Source: Lachnospiraceae bacterium (lineage in GTDB: Bacteria; Bacillota; Clostridia; Lachnospirales; Lachnospiraceae). Taken from it: a stretch of DNA of 64,000 nucleotides. Shown here one piece after another: positions 9,083-17,680 of the stretch. The notes below the pieces were generated by a model that saw nothing but the letters and a program-made list of their open reading frames with translations, was not told where the DNA came from and did no database searches. Every line of letters starts with the position of its first letter. Within the stretch, counting starts at the first letter, position 1. The translations under genes were made by a program, and so were the position numbers. The stretch spans positions 62,001-126,000 of the forward strand of contig SVEH01000003.1 in the NCBI GenBank assembly GCA_015057455.1, given 5' to 3'.

Positions 9083-9294
9083 TTCTTTGTAATACCCCAA
9101 AATGCCGATTCTCGTATTTTGACTCCTAGCTAAGCTAGGTGGGTTTCTTCACATAATGTTCTGTCTTCCACTGATCTGTACTAATGAGGCCTGACATTGC
9201 AATATAAATGTTAGAATCCCGGTTCAATAAATGTAGGTTCAAAATAACGAGGTTGTCGAACACCCCAGGAATATTACCAAATTGTCATTTGTGT
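9083..9294 (-). ncRNA. ssrS: 6S RNA
   Basis: An RNA of about 210 nt that mimics an open promoter and binds the sigma-A RNA polymerase holoenzyme. The two ends form the closing stem: AATATTCCTGGGGTGTTCG at the 5' side pairs, with many G-U pairs, to CGGCATTTTGGGGTATT at the 3' side. The internal CCTAGC/GCTAGG hairpin and the conserved CTGGGGTGTTCG and GGCATTTTGGGG blocks agree with clostridial members of the family. It has its own perfect promoter and terminator and no coding potential. The exact mature ends are approximate. Confidence 0.82.
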
Positions 9295-9301
9295 TATCCT
9301 T

Positions 9302-9330
9302 ATTATACCCCTTTGCTCAAATATTATCAA
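9302..9330 (-). promoter_or_regulatory. Promoter of 6S RNA
   Basis: TTGATA (9325-9330), 17-nt spacer, TATAAT (9302-9307). Predicted start near 9295. Confidence 0.85.
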
Positions 9331-9452
9331 TACATTTATTAATTATTGTTAAATTTTCACAATTAAATATTTTAATCAATATATTAGCAAAAAGGTCTTT
9401 ACATAATATATCTTTATTATCTATACTACACAAGGCTTTCTTAATTGTATAT

Positions 9453-10049
9453 TTACCAATTTCGCCCTTGCCATGCAAATCTTTCTTGTTTTAGCTTCAC
9501 CCTTGCTCTTGTAATTCTTTTTTTAATTCCTGACACGGTCAAATTACAAGTTTCTGCAATCTCACTTATTTTTAGGCCCTCTAATATATAATTAAATACA
9601 ATTTTCTCTTTCTTTGATAGAATATCAAGCATCCTTATTATGGATTTCGACTCTAGTCTTGTTATAGTATTAGGTAATGGATCTAGTCTCTTACATTCTT
9701 CATAAAAACAACCACTATACCCCTTAAGACTTTCTATATGATGTCTAATTTCACCTATCAAAACATATTTTTTATCTTTTCTGTGTAATGAAGCTATTGA
9801 ATTCCTAACCATAACTTCTATATATTTTCTTCTTCGGTCTTCACTTACACCTATTATCAGCTTAAAATTATCCTTACGATATAAACTAAACATACAATTC
9901 TGTACAACATCATCTGCTTTATAAGAATCCCCCTCTAAGCCAACCATAGCATAATTTCTCATCATATTATAATACTTATTATAAAATTCTGTATAACTAT
10001 TTTCATACTTCTTACTAAGGTATATACCCTTATCCATATTAAATTTCAT
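9453..10049 (-). CDS. ECF-like sigma-70 family sigma factor
   Basis: Directs RNA polymerase to a specific promoter set. A region-2-like segment (KADDVVQNCMFSLYRK, about residues 65-80) and a clear region 4 helix-turn-helix (LSKKEKIVFNYILEGLKISE then TCNLTVSGIKKRITRARVKL, about residues 143-190) are present; there is no region 1 or 3. The 198-residue length fits ECF factors. The ATG at 10049 has GGGGAG 6 bases upstream. No anti-sigma gene is adjacent; the 6S RNA is next downstream. Targets cannot be read from the window. It may autoregulate its neighbourhood. Confidence 0.85.
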   Translation of the reverse strand: MKFNMDKGIYLSKKYENSYTEFYNKYYNMMRNYAMVGLEGDSYKADDVVQNCMFSLYRKDNFKLIIGVSEDRRRKYIEVMVRNSIASLHRKDKKYVLIGEIRHHIESLKGYSGCFYEECKRLDPLPNTITRLESKSIIRMLDILSKKEKIVFNYILEGLKISEIAETCNLTVSGIKKRITRARVKLKQERFAWQGRNW

Positions 10050-10241
10050 ATCTCCCCATCCCCTATAATAATATTTTCAAAAATCAACTCCATTAGTATA
10101 CCATAACCCCCACATACTACAATCCATTACACAAAAAATTCACATTTATATATTTTTCTCCTATACATAAATTTTCAATTATGCTTAAAATACTCATAAA
10201 ACTACACACTCTATAACATCTTGTATACAGATATACAAGGC

Positions 10242-10284
10242 AAAAAAACAGCAGAAGAATACTTTAGTATTCTTCTACTGTTTT
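10242..10284 (-). terminator. Terminator of the GH13 gene, containing its stop codon
   Basis: A 17-bp near-perfect stem (AACAGTAGAAGAATACT with its complement) whose small loop holds the TAA stop at 10264-10266; seven T follow on the minus strand. The last codons therefore form the 5' arm of the terminator. Confidence 0.9.
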
Positions 10285-12378
10285 TATAATCACTCCAGAG
10301 TATGCTGGAAGTGTAAGTTTAAGTACTCCATTCTCTGAATGGTATGTTTCTGCACTTAAATCATGTCCATCTTCTGTTGTCAGAATTAATCTTACTAAAC
10401 GATCTGTATCTTCAATTCCTAATTCCCATGTATTAATGTTCATTGTCAAATGATCATTATGATTGTTTATTGCTATTACAAACTTATCTTCTTCATCAAA
10501 ACGACCATAACTCAAATACATTGGACCTCCGCCCAAGAATATAATAGAACCTGTTTTTAATGCATTATAATCTTTGTGTATCTTTATTAATTCCTTGTGT
10601 ACATTAATAAGTTCCATATCTTCATGTCCCCAAGGATATGTTCTTCTGTTATCAGGGTCTGTCCATCCGCACACACCCGCTTCATCACCATAGTAAATAG
10701 TTGGTGCGCCTGGCCATGTCATTTGAATTACAACGGCCTCCTTTAAAACACCTTTATTAATATTCTCATTAGCTGCTTCTGGACCTACTGAACCTGTTCT
10801 TCCTACTTTTCTATTTGTTCTAGTAAGGAATCTAGAATGGTCATGGTTAGATAACTCATTCATAGCGACCTGCAATGATTGAGTATTAAATCTAGACATA
10901 TGATGATTCATTGAACCAAAAAACGCCTCGTGATTTCCTAACAAATCTCCTCTATATTCATCACTATGTTTTTCTACACCTGTTAAAAACCATGTAAGTG
11001 GCTCCATAAATGCATCGTAGTTCATTACAGTATCCCATTCATTACCTTGCAACCAACCATATGGGTCACCATAATGCTCTGCTAAAATCAACGCATCTGG
11101 ATTAGCTTCTTTTACACTATTTCTAAAATCACGCCAAAACTTATGATTATATTCATTAGAAAATCCTAAATCTGCTGCAACGTCAAGTCTCCAACCATCA
11201 ACATTATAAGGTGGTGAAACCCATTTTCTTGCAATTTGCATAATATAATCATGTAACTTCTGTGATTCTTCATAATTTAATTTAGGTAATGTATCATGTC
11301 CCCACCATCCGTAGTACTGTCCATTATACGGCCAATTACCTTGTGGGAATTTGAAAAACGTATGATATGGACTTTCTTTTGATATATATGCACCAGCCTC
11401 ATATCCTTCTTGTCCCTCGTATATTCTTTCTCTATCTAGCCATTTATTAAATGATCCACAATGGTTAAATACCCCATCGAGAATTACTCTTATTCCTCTA
11501 TCATGAGCTTTCTGTACAAATTCAGCAAAAAGTGCATTAGTTGCATCAAGGTTCTCTTGACTAGCAACTCTTGTTATATACTTAGTTGCATGTTTATTAT
11601 CAAAATCATCTGGTGCAAGTGGCTCTCCACCATCTTTTACAATTACACCAAAATGTGGATCTATGTTATCATAATCTTGAATATCATATTTGTGATTAGA
11701 TGGCGATACAAACATTGGATTAAGATATATAACTTCAACTCCCAAATCTTCTAAATAATCTAGTTTGGACATAATACCTTTTATATCTCCACCGTAAAAC
11801 TCTCTAACACCCATAGCTGCAGGATACTTATTCCAATCTGTCACTTCACTAACATGTTCTCCTATATAGTTATACTCATGGTCAACTACATTATTAGACA
11901 CATCTCCTGAACAGAATCTGTCTGTATATATTTGATACATAACAGCTCCCTTAGCCCAATCTGGCGTCTTAAATCCTGGCATAATACTAAAATTATAGAA
12001 TTTATTCTTCTCAGTTAAAACACCTATCTTATTATAATAGAATGTTTTTCTACCTGATGTAATCTCAAAATAATACTCTACCTTGTCATTACCTACAGTA
12101 ACTGTTCTCTCATAATAATCAAATCTTCTATTATTCTTAAATCTATCCATTACCATACGTTGCCCATTCCAAATAAGGTAAACAACGTCTACATTCTCTC
12201 TGGCAGCACGAAGTTTTATTGTAACCTCGTCTCCTGCTTCTGGCTCTGGCGGATTACGAAACATTTTTGTACCATCACTAAAAAGTGCTTTTTTATCAAG
12301 CACTGGCGTCATGTTACTGATATACATCTGTAATTTTTCGCTTCTAGACAACTGATTAAAGTTTAACCCAAAATCCAT
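10264..12378 (-). CDS. Intracellular GH13 alpha-glucan hydrolase (neopullulanase/cyclomaltodextrinase type)
   Basis: Hydrolyses alpha-1,4 (and possibly alpha-1,6) links in maltooligosaccharides or cyclodextrins. No signal peptide is present, so it acts in the cytosol. Residues 30-135 form an N-terminal CBM34-like beta domain, which marks the GH13_20 group. The four family motifs are present: DGVFNH (301-306), GWRLDVAAD with nucleophile Asp399, ILAEHYGDP with acid/base Glu434, and SNHDHSRF with Asp513. Length (704) is somewhat above the usual 580-600 because of loops near 240-270. It is a single-gene unit with its own promoter (12673-12701), a 290-nt leader containing a strong hairpin, and a terminator overlapping its stop. 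Exact specificity is inferred. Confidence 0.9.
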   Translation of the reverse strand: MDFGLNFNQLSRSEKLQMYISNMTPVLDKKALFSDGTKMFRNPPEPEAGDEVTIKLRAARENVDVVYLIWNGQRMVMDRFKNNRRFDYYERTVTVGNDKVEYYFEITSGRKTFYYNKIGVLTEKNKFYNFSIMPGFKTPDWAKGAVMYQIYTDRFCSGDVSNNVVDHEYNYIGEHVSEVTDWNKYPAAMGVREFYGGDIKGIMSKLDYLEDLGVEVIYLNPMFVSPSNHKYDIQDYDNIDPHFGVIVKDGGEPLAPDDFDNKHATKYITRVASQENLDATNALFAEFVQKAHDRGIRVILDGVFNHCGSFNKWLDRERIYEGQEGYEAGAYISKESPYHTFFKFPQGNWPYNGQYYGWWGHDTLPKLNYEESQKLHDYIMQIARKWVSPPYNVDGWRLDVAADLGFSNEYNHKFWRDFRNSVKEANPDALILAEHYGDPYGWLQGNEWDTVMNYDAFMEPLTWFLTGVEKHSDEYRGDLLGNHEAFFGSMNHHMSRFNTQSLQVAMNELSNHDHSRFLTRTNRKVGRTGSVGPEAANENINKGVLKEAVVIQMTWPGAPTIYYGDEAGVCGWTDPDNRRTYPWGHEDMELINVHKELIKIHKDYNALKTGSIIFLGGGPMYLSYGRFDEEDKFVIAINNHNDHLTMNINTWELGIEDTDRLVRLILTTEDGHDLSAETYHSENGVLKLTLPAYSGVIIKTVEEY

Positions 12379-12488
12379 ATGTCATTCTCCTTATATATAA
12401 ATTATATATTATCACATTTTAAAAAAGCACATATATACTAATATTTTATAATATTTTCCATATTTTTACAATACCTTTTTCAATCTAC

Positions 12489-12546
12489 AAAAACCATACT
12501 TCAAAACTAGGATTATCTCTAACCCTAGTTTTGAAGTATGGTTTTT
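12489..12546 (-). terminator. Long hairpin inside the leader of the GH13 gene
   Basis: A 23-bp perfect stem (AAAAACCATACTTCAAAACT, AGG and complement) with a 12-nt loop, ending in TTTTT. It lies between the promoter and the gene, so it may attenuate transcription or act on mRNA stability. Confidence 0.7.
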
Positions 12547-12672
12547 GGTTATTATGAATTCAAATAAAGATTATTACCCTTTTTAAGAAAAGAAACTATT
12601 TACACTCCTTATATATTTTTTAACTTTAATCTGTTCTTAAGATTTATTTCGTTTGTTCCTTTTCATATATAT

Positions 12673-12701
12673 ATTGTAACACACTTGTAATATTTAATCA
12701 A
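12673..12701 (-). promoter_or_regulatory. Promoter of the GH13 gene
   Basis: TTGATT (12696-12701), 17-nt spacer, TACAAT (12673-12678). The predicted leader is about 290 nt. Confidence 0.7.
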
Positions 12702-12765
12702 TACTTTTTTAATTTATTTTTAATATTTTTTATTTTCTTTTTAATTCCAAACTCTAGACTATAAC

Positions 12766-12802
12766 AGAACACAGATAACAAGTCATCAATTACTACCTAT
12801 AT
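12766..12802 (-). repeat. Copy 2 of the conserved leader element
   Basis: 32 of 37 bases match 5797-5833. This copy lies between the HD-GYP terminator and the GH13 promoter, without the long hairpin of copy 1; the adjoining CTACTTCCTATATAGGTAG can still fold. Confidence 0.5.
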
Positions 12803-12843
12803 AGGAAGTAGAACCGCTTGCGACTATTTCGCTCTAGTAAAAA

Positions 12844-12873
12844 AAGAGGACACTTTCGAGCGAATGTCCTCTT
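12844..12873 (-). terminator. Terminator downstream of the HD-GYP gene
   Basis: Stem AAGAGGACA/TGTCCTCTT with a 12-nt loop followed by seven T on the minus strand. The 180 bases between the stop codon and this hairpin contain further inverted repeats (TGCACAAA/TTTGTGCA at 12968-13007). Confidence 0.88.
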
Positions 12874-13055
12874 GGAGAAGTTTCTTTGTACTATGGGTGT
12901 ACCAAAAAACTTTTATAATGTATTGGGTTTTTCATACTTTAGTATACCATCTACATATAAATAAGTCTGCACAAACTTTTTCATTTTTTATTATTATTTT
13001 TTGTGCAAAACACACATATTTTCGCAAAGTTTTCGATAATTTACGAAACTTTTCC

Positions 13056-14150
13056 CTACTTCTCTAAATGAAGATGTACAGCTTCTTCTAACTCTGCTCT
13101 AGTATGTTCTAGTGCTTCTAATAATTTAGGTGAAAATTCTCCACATTCCCCATTCATTATCATATCATATGCTTCATATACCGTATATGCATTTTTATAA
13201 CATCTAACATTTGTTAATGCATCATATACATCTGCCATTGACACTAATTGTGCTGCTATTGGTATCTCTTCTCCCTTTAAACCATCTGGATAGCCTTTTC
13301 CGTCATATTTTTCATGATGATATCTACATATCTCATAACAATATTTTGCATATTCTTTACTCCAGATATTTTTCATTCTGTCTACTATTTTACTACCTTT
13401 ATCAGAATGTGTTTTAATTTCTTCAAATTCTTCATCTGTTAGTTTTCCAGGTTTAAATAATATTGTATCTGATATTGCAACCTTACCCACATCGTGAAGG
13501 GCACTTGCTGCAACTATTATCTTCAAATCTTTTTTTGTTAAGTTATATTCTGGAAATTCTTCCATTATGTATCGACCTAATATCTTTGTATATCTTTTTA
13601 CACTCTGAATATGGTCGCCACTTTCTAAGCTTCTATACTCTACAATTGTACCTAATACATCAATTAGTTCTTCATTCATTTGCTCTAATATAGACGAATG
13701 AAGTTTGATTTTTTCATATTGCTCTACAAGTTTTTCAGTTTGCAGTGCAACTTGTTCTTCTAATTGTGTACGATATACATGTGAACTTAATACATTCTCC
13801 ACACGTCTCTTAACTACCGCTTGTCTAAATGGCTTTCTTATGTAATCTGTACACCCAAGTTCTAAACATTTTTCCTCTATTTCTGCTATATTTTCTGCAC
13901 TTATAATAATAACAGGTGTATGAGATAACATTTTCTCTGCTTTCATAGTTTTTATTATTTCAATACCATCAATTTCTGGTACATTTACTTCTAACAAAAC
14001 AAGAGCGACTTTTTCTTTATTGGATCTTAGAATCTCTAGCCCTTCTTTTCCATCGCTAGCTTCCATGATAGTATAATTTGATGCCAATATATCTATAAGA
14101 ATCCTTCTATTAATTTTATCATCATCAATAATTAATATTCTATCGTGCAT
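13056..14150 (-). CDS. Response regulator with HD-GYP c-di-GMP phosphodiesterase output
   Basis: Degrades cyclic di-GMP in the cytosol. Receiver domain: residues 1-120, with the acidic pocket D9-D11 and Lys of YIRKPF intact. The expected phosphoacceptor Asp is Glu54 (LVLLEVNVPEIDG), which is unusual and could mimic phosphorylation. A coiled-coil linker (about 125-165) leads to the HD-GYP domain with SALHDVGKVAI, KTHSDKGSKIV, YHHEKYDGKGYPDG and ADVYDALT, so the metal and GYP residues are all present. It is the last gene of a three-gene unit with REC-REC and the hybrid kinase. The nearby c-di-GMP riboswitch (8.8 kb) is a plausible reader of its activity; that is inference. Confidence 0.93.
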   Translation of the reverse strand: MHDRILIIDDDKINRRILIDILASNYTIMEASDGKEGLEILRSNKEKVALVLLEVNVPEIDGIEIIKTMKAEKMLSHTPVIIISAENIAEIEEKCLELGCTDYIRKPFRQAVVKRRVENVLSSHVYRTQLEEQVALQTEKLVEQYEKIKLHSSILEQMNEELIDVLGTIVEYRSLESGDHIQSVKRYTKILGRYIMEEFPEYNLTKKDLKIIVAASALHDVGKVAISDTILFKPGKLTDEEFEEIKTHSDKGSKIVDRMKNIWSKEYAKYCYEICRYHHEKYDGKGYPDGLKGEEIPIAAQLVSMADVYDALTNVRCYKNAYTVYEAYDMIMNGECGEFSPKLLEALEHTRAELEEAVHLHLEK

Positions 14151-14233
14151 ATAATCGCCTCCATTTTGTCCTATATACTATATATTATATATACAATTCT
14201 GCAAATAGTTTTTCTGCTCCTACTAAATATTCT

Positions 14234-14325
14234 CTATACATTATTTATCGAATATTTCTTCTAATTTATCAAATATTCTCTATACACTATTCTTCAAATA
14301 TTTCCTCTAATTTATCAAATATTCT
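14234..14325 (-). repeat. 46-bp tandem duplication overlapping the 3' end of the REC-REC gene
   Basis: Unit 1 (14280-14325) holds the last codons (RIFDKLEEIFEE) and stop; unit 2 (14234-14279) repeats it beyond the stop with about five changes, and a 10-base third start follows. The 46-bp length is not a multiple of three. Confidence 0.85.
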
Positions 14326-15045
14326 ATCTGTGCTTGTTGTCTTTAACAAATACCCAGCTGGTTTCAAATCAAAAACCGCTTGAATATGTTCTTTGTCGGC
14401 CATTCCCGTTAAAAATACTACCGGAATATCTTTATACTCATCTATACCTCGAATCATTTCTAGTGTCATTTTACCATCACACATAGGCATTTCATAATCT
14501 AGTAAAATAACATCTGCCATAAATTTTTCAAGTATTGAAATTGCCTTCATTCCTGATGTTACCATTTGTACATCATATTTACTATTTAATACATCATTTA
14601 ACATACGAAGTTGTGTAGGATTATCATCTACTAACAAAACTTTTTTCTTATTAGTATTCTTTGACTTTATTTTTTTACCTGCCCCATTATTTTCTAATCT
14701 CTCTTTTACAGCATTAAATATTTCTTCATTACTAACAGGATTTGTTAATCGATGAAAATTATCTTCACTTAAGTATCTACTAAATTGATATTGTTCGCTC
14801 ACATCACCTATAACTACAACAGGCATCTCACTATGATTTCTCTTAATCTCGCTAAATATCCTATCACCGTCATTTTCTAGTCCAAACAAACTTACTATTG
14901 CCAAATCTGGATTATGCATATTTAGCATATTAACAATTAAACCAGAATTACTAATACATTTTTGTACCATGTATTTTTTTTGAATAACTTTGTCTAAACC
15001 ATCATTTCTATCTTCAAACATACCTATTATAAATACTTTTTTCAT
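14287..15045 (-). CDS. Tandem receiver protein (degenerate REC plus canonical REC)
   Basis: Phosphorelay protein without an output domain. The first receiver (residues 1-120) has lost the acidic pocket and the acceptor Asp (SLFGLENDG in place of the usual LLDxxMPxxDG). The second (about 133-250) is canonical: KKVLLVDDNPTQ, VILLDYEMPMCDGK with the acceptor Asp, VVFLTG and Lys in YLLKTT. It sits between the hybrid kinase (94 bases upstream) and the HD-GYP regulator (136 bases downstream), so it may pass or buffer phosphate between them. The 3' end is duplicated in the spacer. The degenerate domain may serve for dimerisation. Confidence 0.9.
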   Translation of the reverse strand: MKKVFIIGMFEDRNDGLDKVIQKKYMVQKCISNSGLIVNMLNMHNPDLAIVSLFGLENDGDRIFSEIKRNHSEMPVVVIGDVSEQYQFSRYLSEDNFHRLTNPVSNEEIFNAVKERLENNGAGKKIKSKNTNKKKVLLVDDNPTQLRMLNDVLNSKYDVQMVTSGMKAISILEKFMADVILLDYEMPMCDGKMTLEMIRGIDEYKDIPVVFLTGMADKEHIQAVFDLKPAGYLLKTTSTDRIFDKLEEIFEE

Positions 15046-15138
15046 CTGTTCTCCTACTTTCTGTTCTTTGCTTTAATGTTATTTAAGGACATTGTTACCT
15101 ACTGTGCTAATTTTAAGCACTATTTTCTACACTTTATT

Positions 15139-17592
15139 TTATCCATTTATGATAACTTCTATCTTTTGTAATGTTATTAACGCTTCATCTGCATCTAAAT
15201 TAAGTATCTGACTGGATACTTTATCCACTAATTCCTGCACTTCATTTATATAACTATATTTATTTACCTCTTCTATTACCAAATCTGTTGTATTAAAATC
15301 GGATTGTTCTAAACTATACTTTAGCGTATCTATGTAAGGTACTAAATCTGTTATATGTTTCATTTCGACTTTATCTTTTTTCTGTGCAAATATTTCATCT
15401 AAACGTAATTTATGTTTTGTTATCTCTTCTATCAGTATAGGATGTAATGCATTAATTCTATCTAAATTACCATCATTTGATGCCACTTCCAATAATCTGG
15501 CTAATTTAGAAATTATTAAAGCCCCCACTGTTGCTGATACACTTTTTACTGAGTGTACTTCTATTTTATAAGACTTTATTACATCCTTATCAGTAATTTT
15601 TTTATACAAATCTTCTAATTTAGATTTTGTTCCATCTAAAGATAAATAAAATTTCTCTAATGTAGACTTTAATAATTTTTCACTTCCTAAACACCTTCTA
15701 GCATAATCTAAATCAAATTCTTCTATATTATCTAATTCTTCTATATTATCCTCTTGTATTTGCTCTTCTAGATTAGTATTATATGTTTTCGCATCCTTTA
15801 ATTTATTTCTTGAAGAATTTATACCATTATTATGTAATTTTTTTTCATAATTAAATTTTTGCACCATATTCTCTGGCAAATACTGTATTATTATTGCATC
15901 TAATTTATCAGGTTTTATTGGTTTAGAAATAAAATCTGTAAATCCTTGTTCTAGATACATTTCTTTTGCTCCCACAACCGCATTAGCCGTTAACATTATA
16001 ACTGGTGTATTTTTACATAATCCTCTGTTTTTTATTTCCTCGAATGTCTCTATACCGTCCATTTCAGGCATCATATGATCCAAAAATACCATATCAAATG
16101 TTTCTTTTTCTAGTATTTCTAAACATCCTTTTCCACTATCTGCCTCTGTTAAATTTATTCTTGTTTGTTTTAGCAAATTACAAAATACATTTCTATTTAT
16201 ACTATTATCATCTACAACTAAAATCTTAGCTTCAGGAGCAATGTATTCAATTTTATAATTATAATCTGATACAATTTTACTTATTCTTTCTCCAAAATCA
16301 CCTAAAGGTGTTTGATTTACAACTTTTTGAACTATATCAAATGAAAATTCACTGCCCTTTCCATATTCACTTTCAACCTTTAACACACTCCCCATAAGAT
16401 TTAGCAATGAAACTGTAATGCTCATCCCCAAACCAGTACCTTCTATATATCTATTTTCCTCAATATCTGCCCTTTCAAACTCAGCAAATACTTTACTCAT
16501 ATCTTCTTTTCGTATACCTATTCCAGTATCTTTAACAGAATAATGTAATATAGCCTCATCGCCTTCTACATCTGCAGTTACTTTAAGTACTACTTTACCT
16601 TTTTTTGTATATTTTACAGCATTAGATAACAAATTTATCATAACTTGCCTTACTCGAATATCATCACCATAATATTCACTTGGTATATTATGATCAATAT
16701 CAAATATAAGATCAATTTCTTTATCTTTTGCCTTCAGAGCTATCATATTATATATATCATTGAAAAAACTACTGATATCATAATTAACAGGTATTATTTC
16801 AACTTTACCTGATTCTATTTTTGATAAATCTAATATATCATTTACTATCATCAGCAATATTTCTGCTGAACTTTTTATATCATGAGCATATTTTTTAATA
16901 TCATCCTCTTCACTTTCACGAAGTATCATCTCTCCCATACCTAAGACAGCATTAATAGGCGTCCTAATTTCATGGGACATATTAGATATAAAGTGAGATT
17001 TTGCATGAGTTGCCTTCTCTGCTTCAAAACACTTTACTTCAAGTGCTTGTAACAACTCGTCTAAACTTCTTTCTTGTTCAAGATTTACACTATTCTGATA
17101 TTCAATAAACCTACATATGCTTACAGCAACACCGTTTGTTATAATCAAAACTATTGTCCCAATTGTATAATCAATAATAGTATTATTACCTCTATAATAC
17201 TTAAATACCACTATTCCCATTCCAATAACACTTACAACAACACACATCATATAAAATTTGGATAATTTCTTATCCATAAATGCAAGTATTGCAACTGTAG
17301 AAAAAAACATACTATATATAAATACTTGTGCAGAGTCACACACTCCACCAAACAAAATATTACATATAATAAATACTATACATTGCATTATTTTATATGC
17401 ATTTTCTGTTATAATTCTTTTTTTCATAGCGTAACTTATGCCTAGAAAAAATAATATATATGCTATGGCAAATATAAGCATGGTCCACATTGGATATCTA
17501 TGTCTTTGTATACCAAACCACAAAATTGCTAAACCTTCTATTACAAAAAGCCCTAAACAACTCGTGTATCCTGGTTTAAAAAGAGTTTTCAT
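15139..17592 (-). CDS. Hybrid sensor histidine kinase (multi-TM sensor, HisKA-HATPase-REC-HPt)
   Basis: Membrane kinase starting a phosphorelay. Residues 10-160 form five or six membrane helices with only short loops, so the signal is likely membrane-borne or small. HisKA holds SNMSHEIRTPINAV with His207. HATPase motifs follow (NLLSNAVKYTKKGK, DTGIGI, EGTGLGMSI). The receiver is canonical (ILVVDDNSINRN, VFLDHMMPEMDGIE, Lys in FISKPIKPDK). The C-terminal HPt domain carries VHSVKSVSATVGA. Thus a full His-Asp-His relay is present in one chain, feeding Asp on the REC-REC and possibly the REC-HD-GYP protein encoded next. It is first in that unit. Confidence 0.93.
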   Translation of the reverse strand: MKTLFKPGYTSCLGLFVIEGLAILWFGIQRHRYPMWTMLIFAIAYILFFLGISYAMKKRIITENAYKIMQCIVFIICNILFGGVCDSAQVFIYSMFFSTVAILAFMDKKLSKFYMMCVVVSVIGMGIVVFKYYRGNNTIIDYTIGTIVLIITNGVAVSICRFIEYQNSVNLEQERSLDELLQALEVKCFEAEKATHAKSHFISNMSHEIRTPINAVLGMGEMILRESEEDDIKKYAHDIKSSAEILLMIVNDILDLSKIESGKVEIIPVNYDISSFFNDIYNMIALKAKDKEIDLIFDIDHNIPSEYYGDDIRVRQVMINLLSNAVKYTKKGKVVLKVTADVEGDEAILHYSVKDTGIGIRKEDMSKVFAEFERADIEENRYIEGTGLGMSITVSLLNLMGSVLKVESEYGKGSEFSFDIVQKVVNQTPLGDFGERISKIVSDYNYKIEYIAPEAKILVVDDNSINRNVFCNLLKQTRINLTEADSGKGCLEILEKETFDMVFLDHMMPEMDGIETFEEIKNRGLCKNTPVIMLTANAVVGAKEMYLEQGFTDFISKPIKPDKLDAIIIQYLPENMVQKFNYEKKLHNNGINSSRNKLKDAKTYNTNLEEQIQEDNIEELDNIEEFDLDYARRCLGSEKLLKSTLEKFYLSLDGTKSKLEDLYKKITDKDVIKSYKIEVHSVKSVSATVGALIISKLARLLEVASNDGNLDRINALHPILIEEITKHKLRLDEIFAQKKDKVEMKHITDLVPYIDTLKYSLEQSDFNTTDLVIEEVNKYSYINEVQELVDKVSSQILNLDADEALITLQKIEVIING

Positions 17593-17680
17593 ACTTTCAC
17601 TCCCTTAAGTACAACTACTTCTATTATAGTTTGTACCAAATTGTATATCGTATTATACTCCTAATTTTCTTACACCTATT

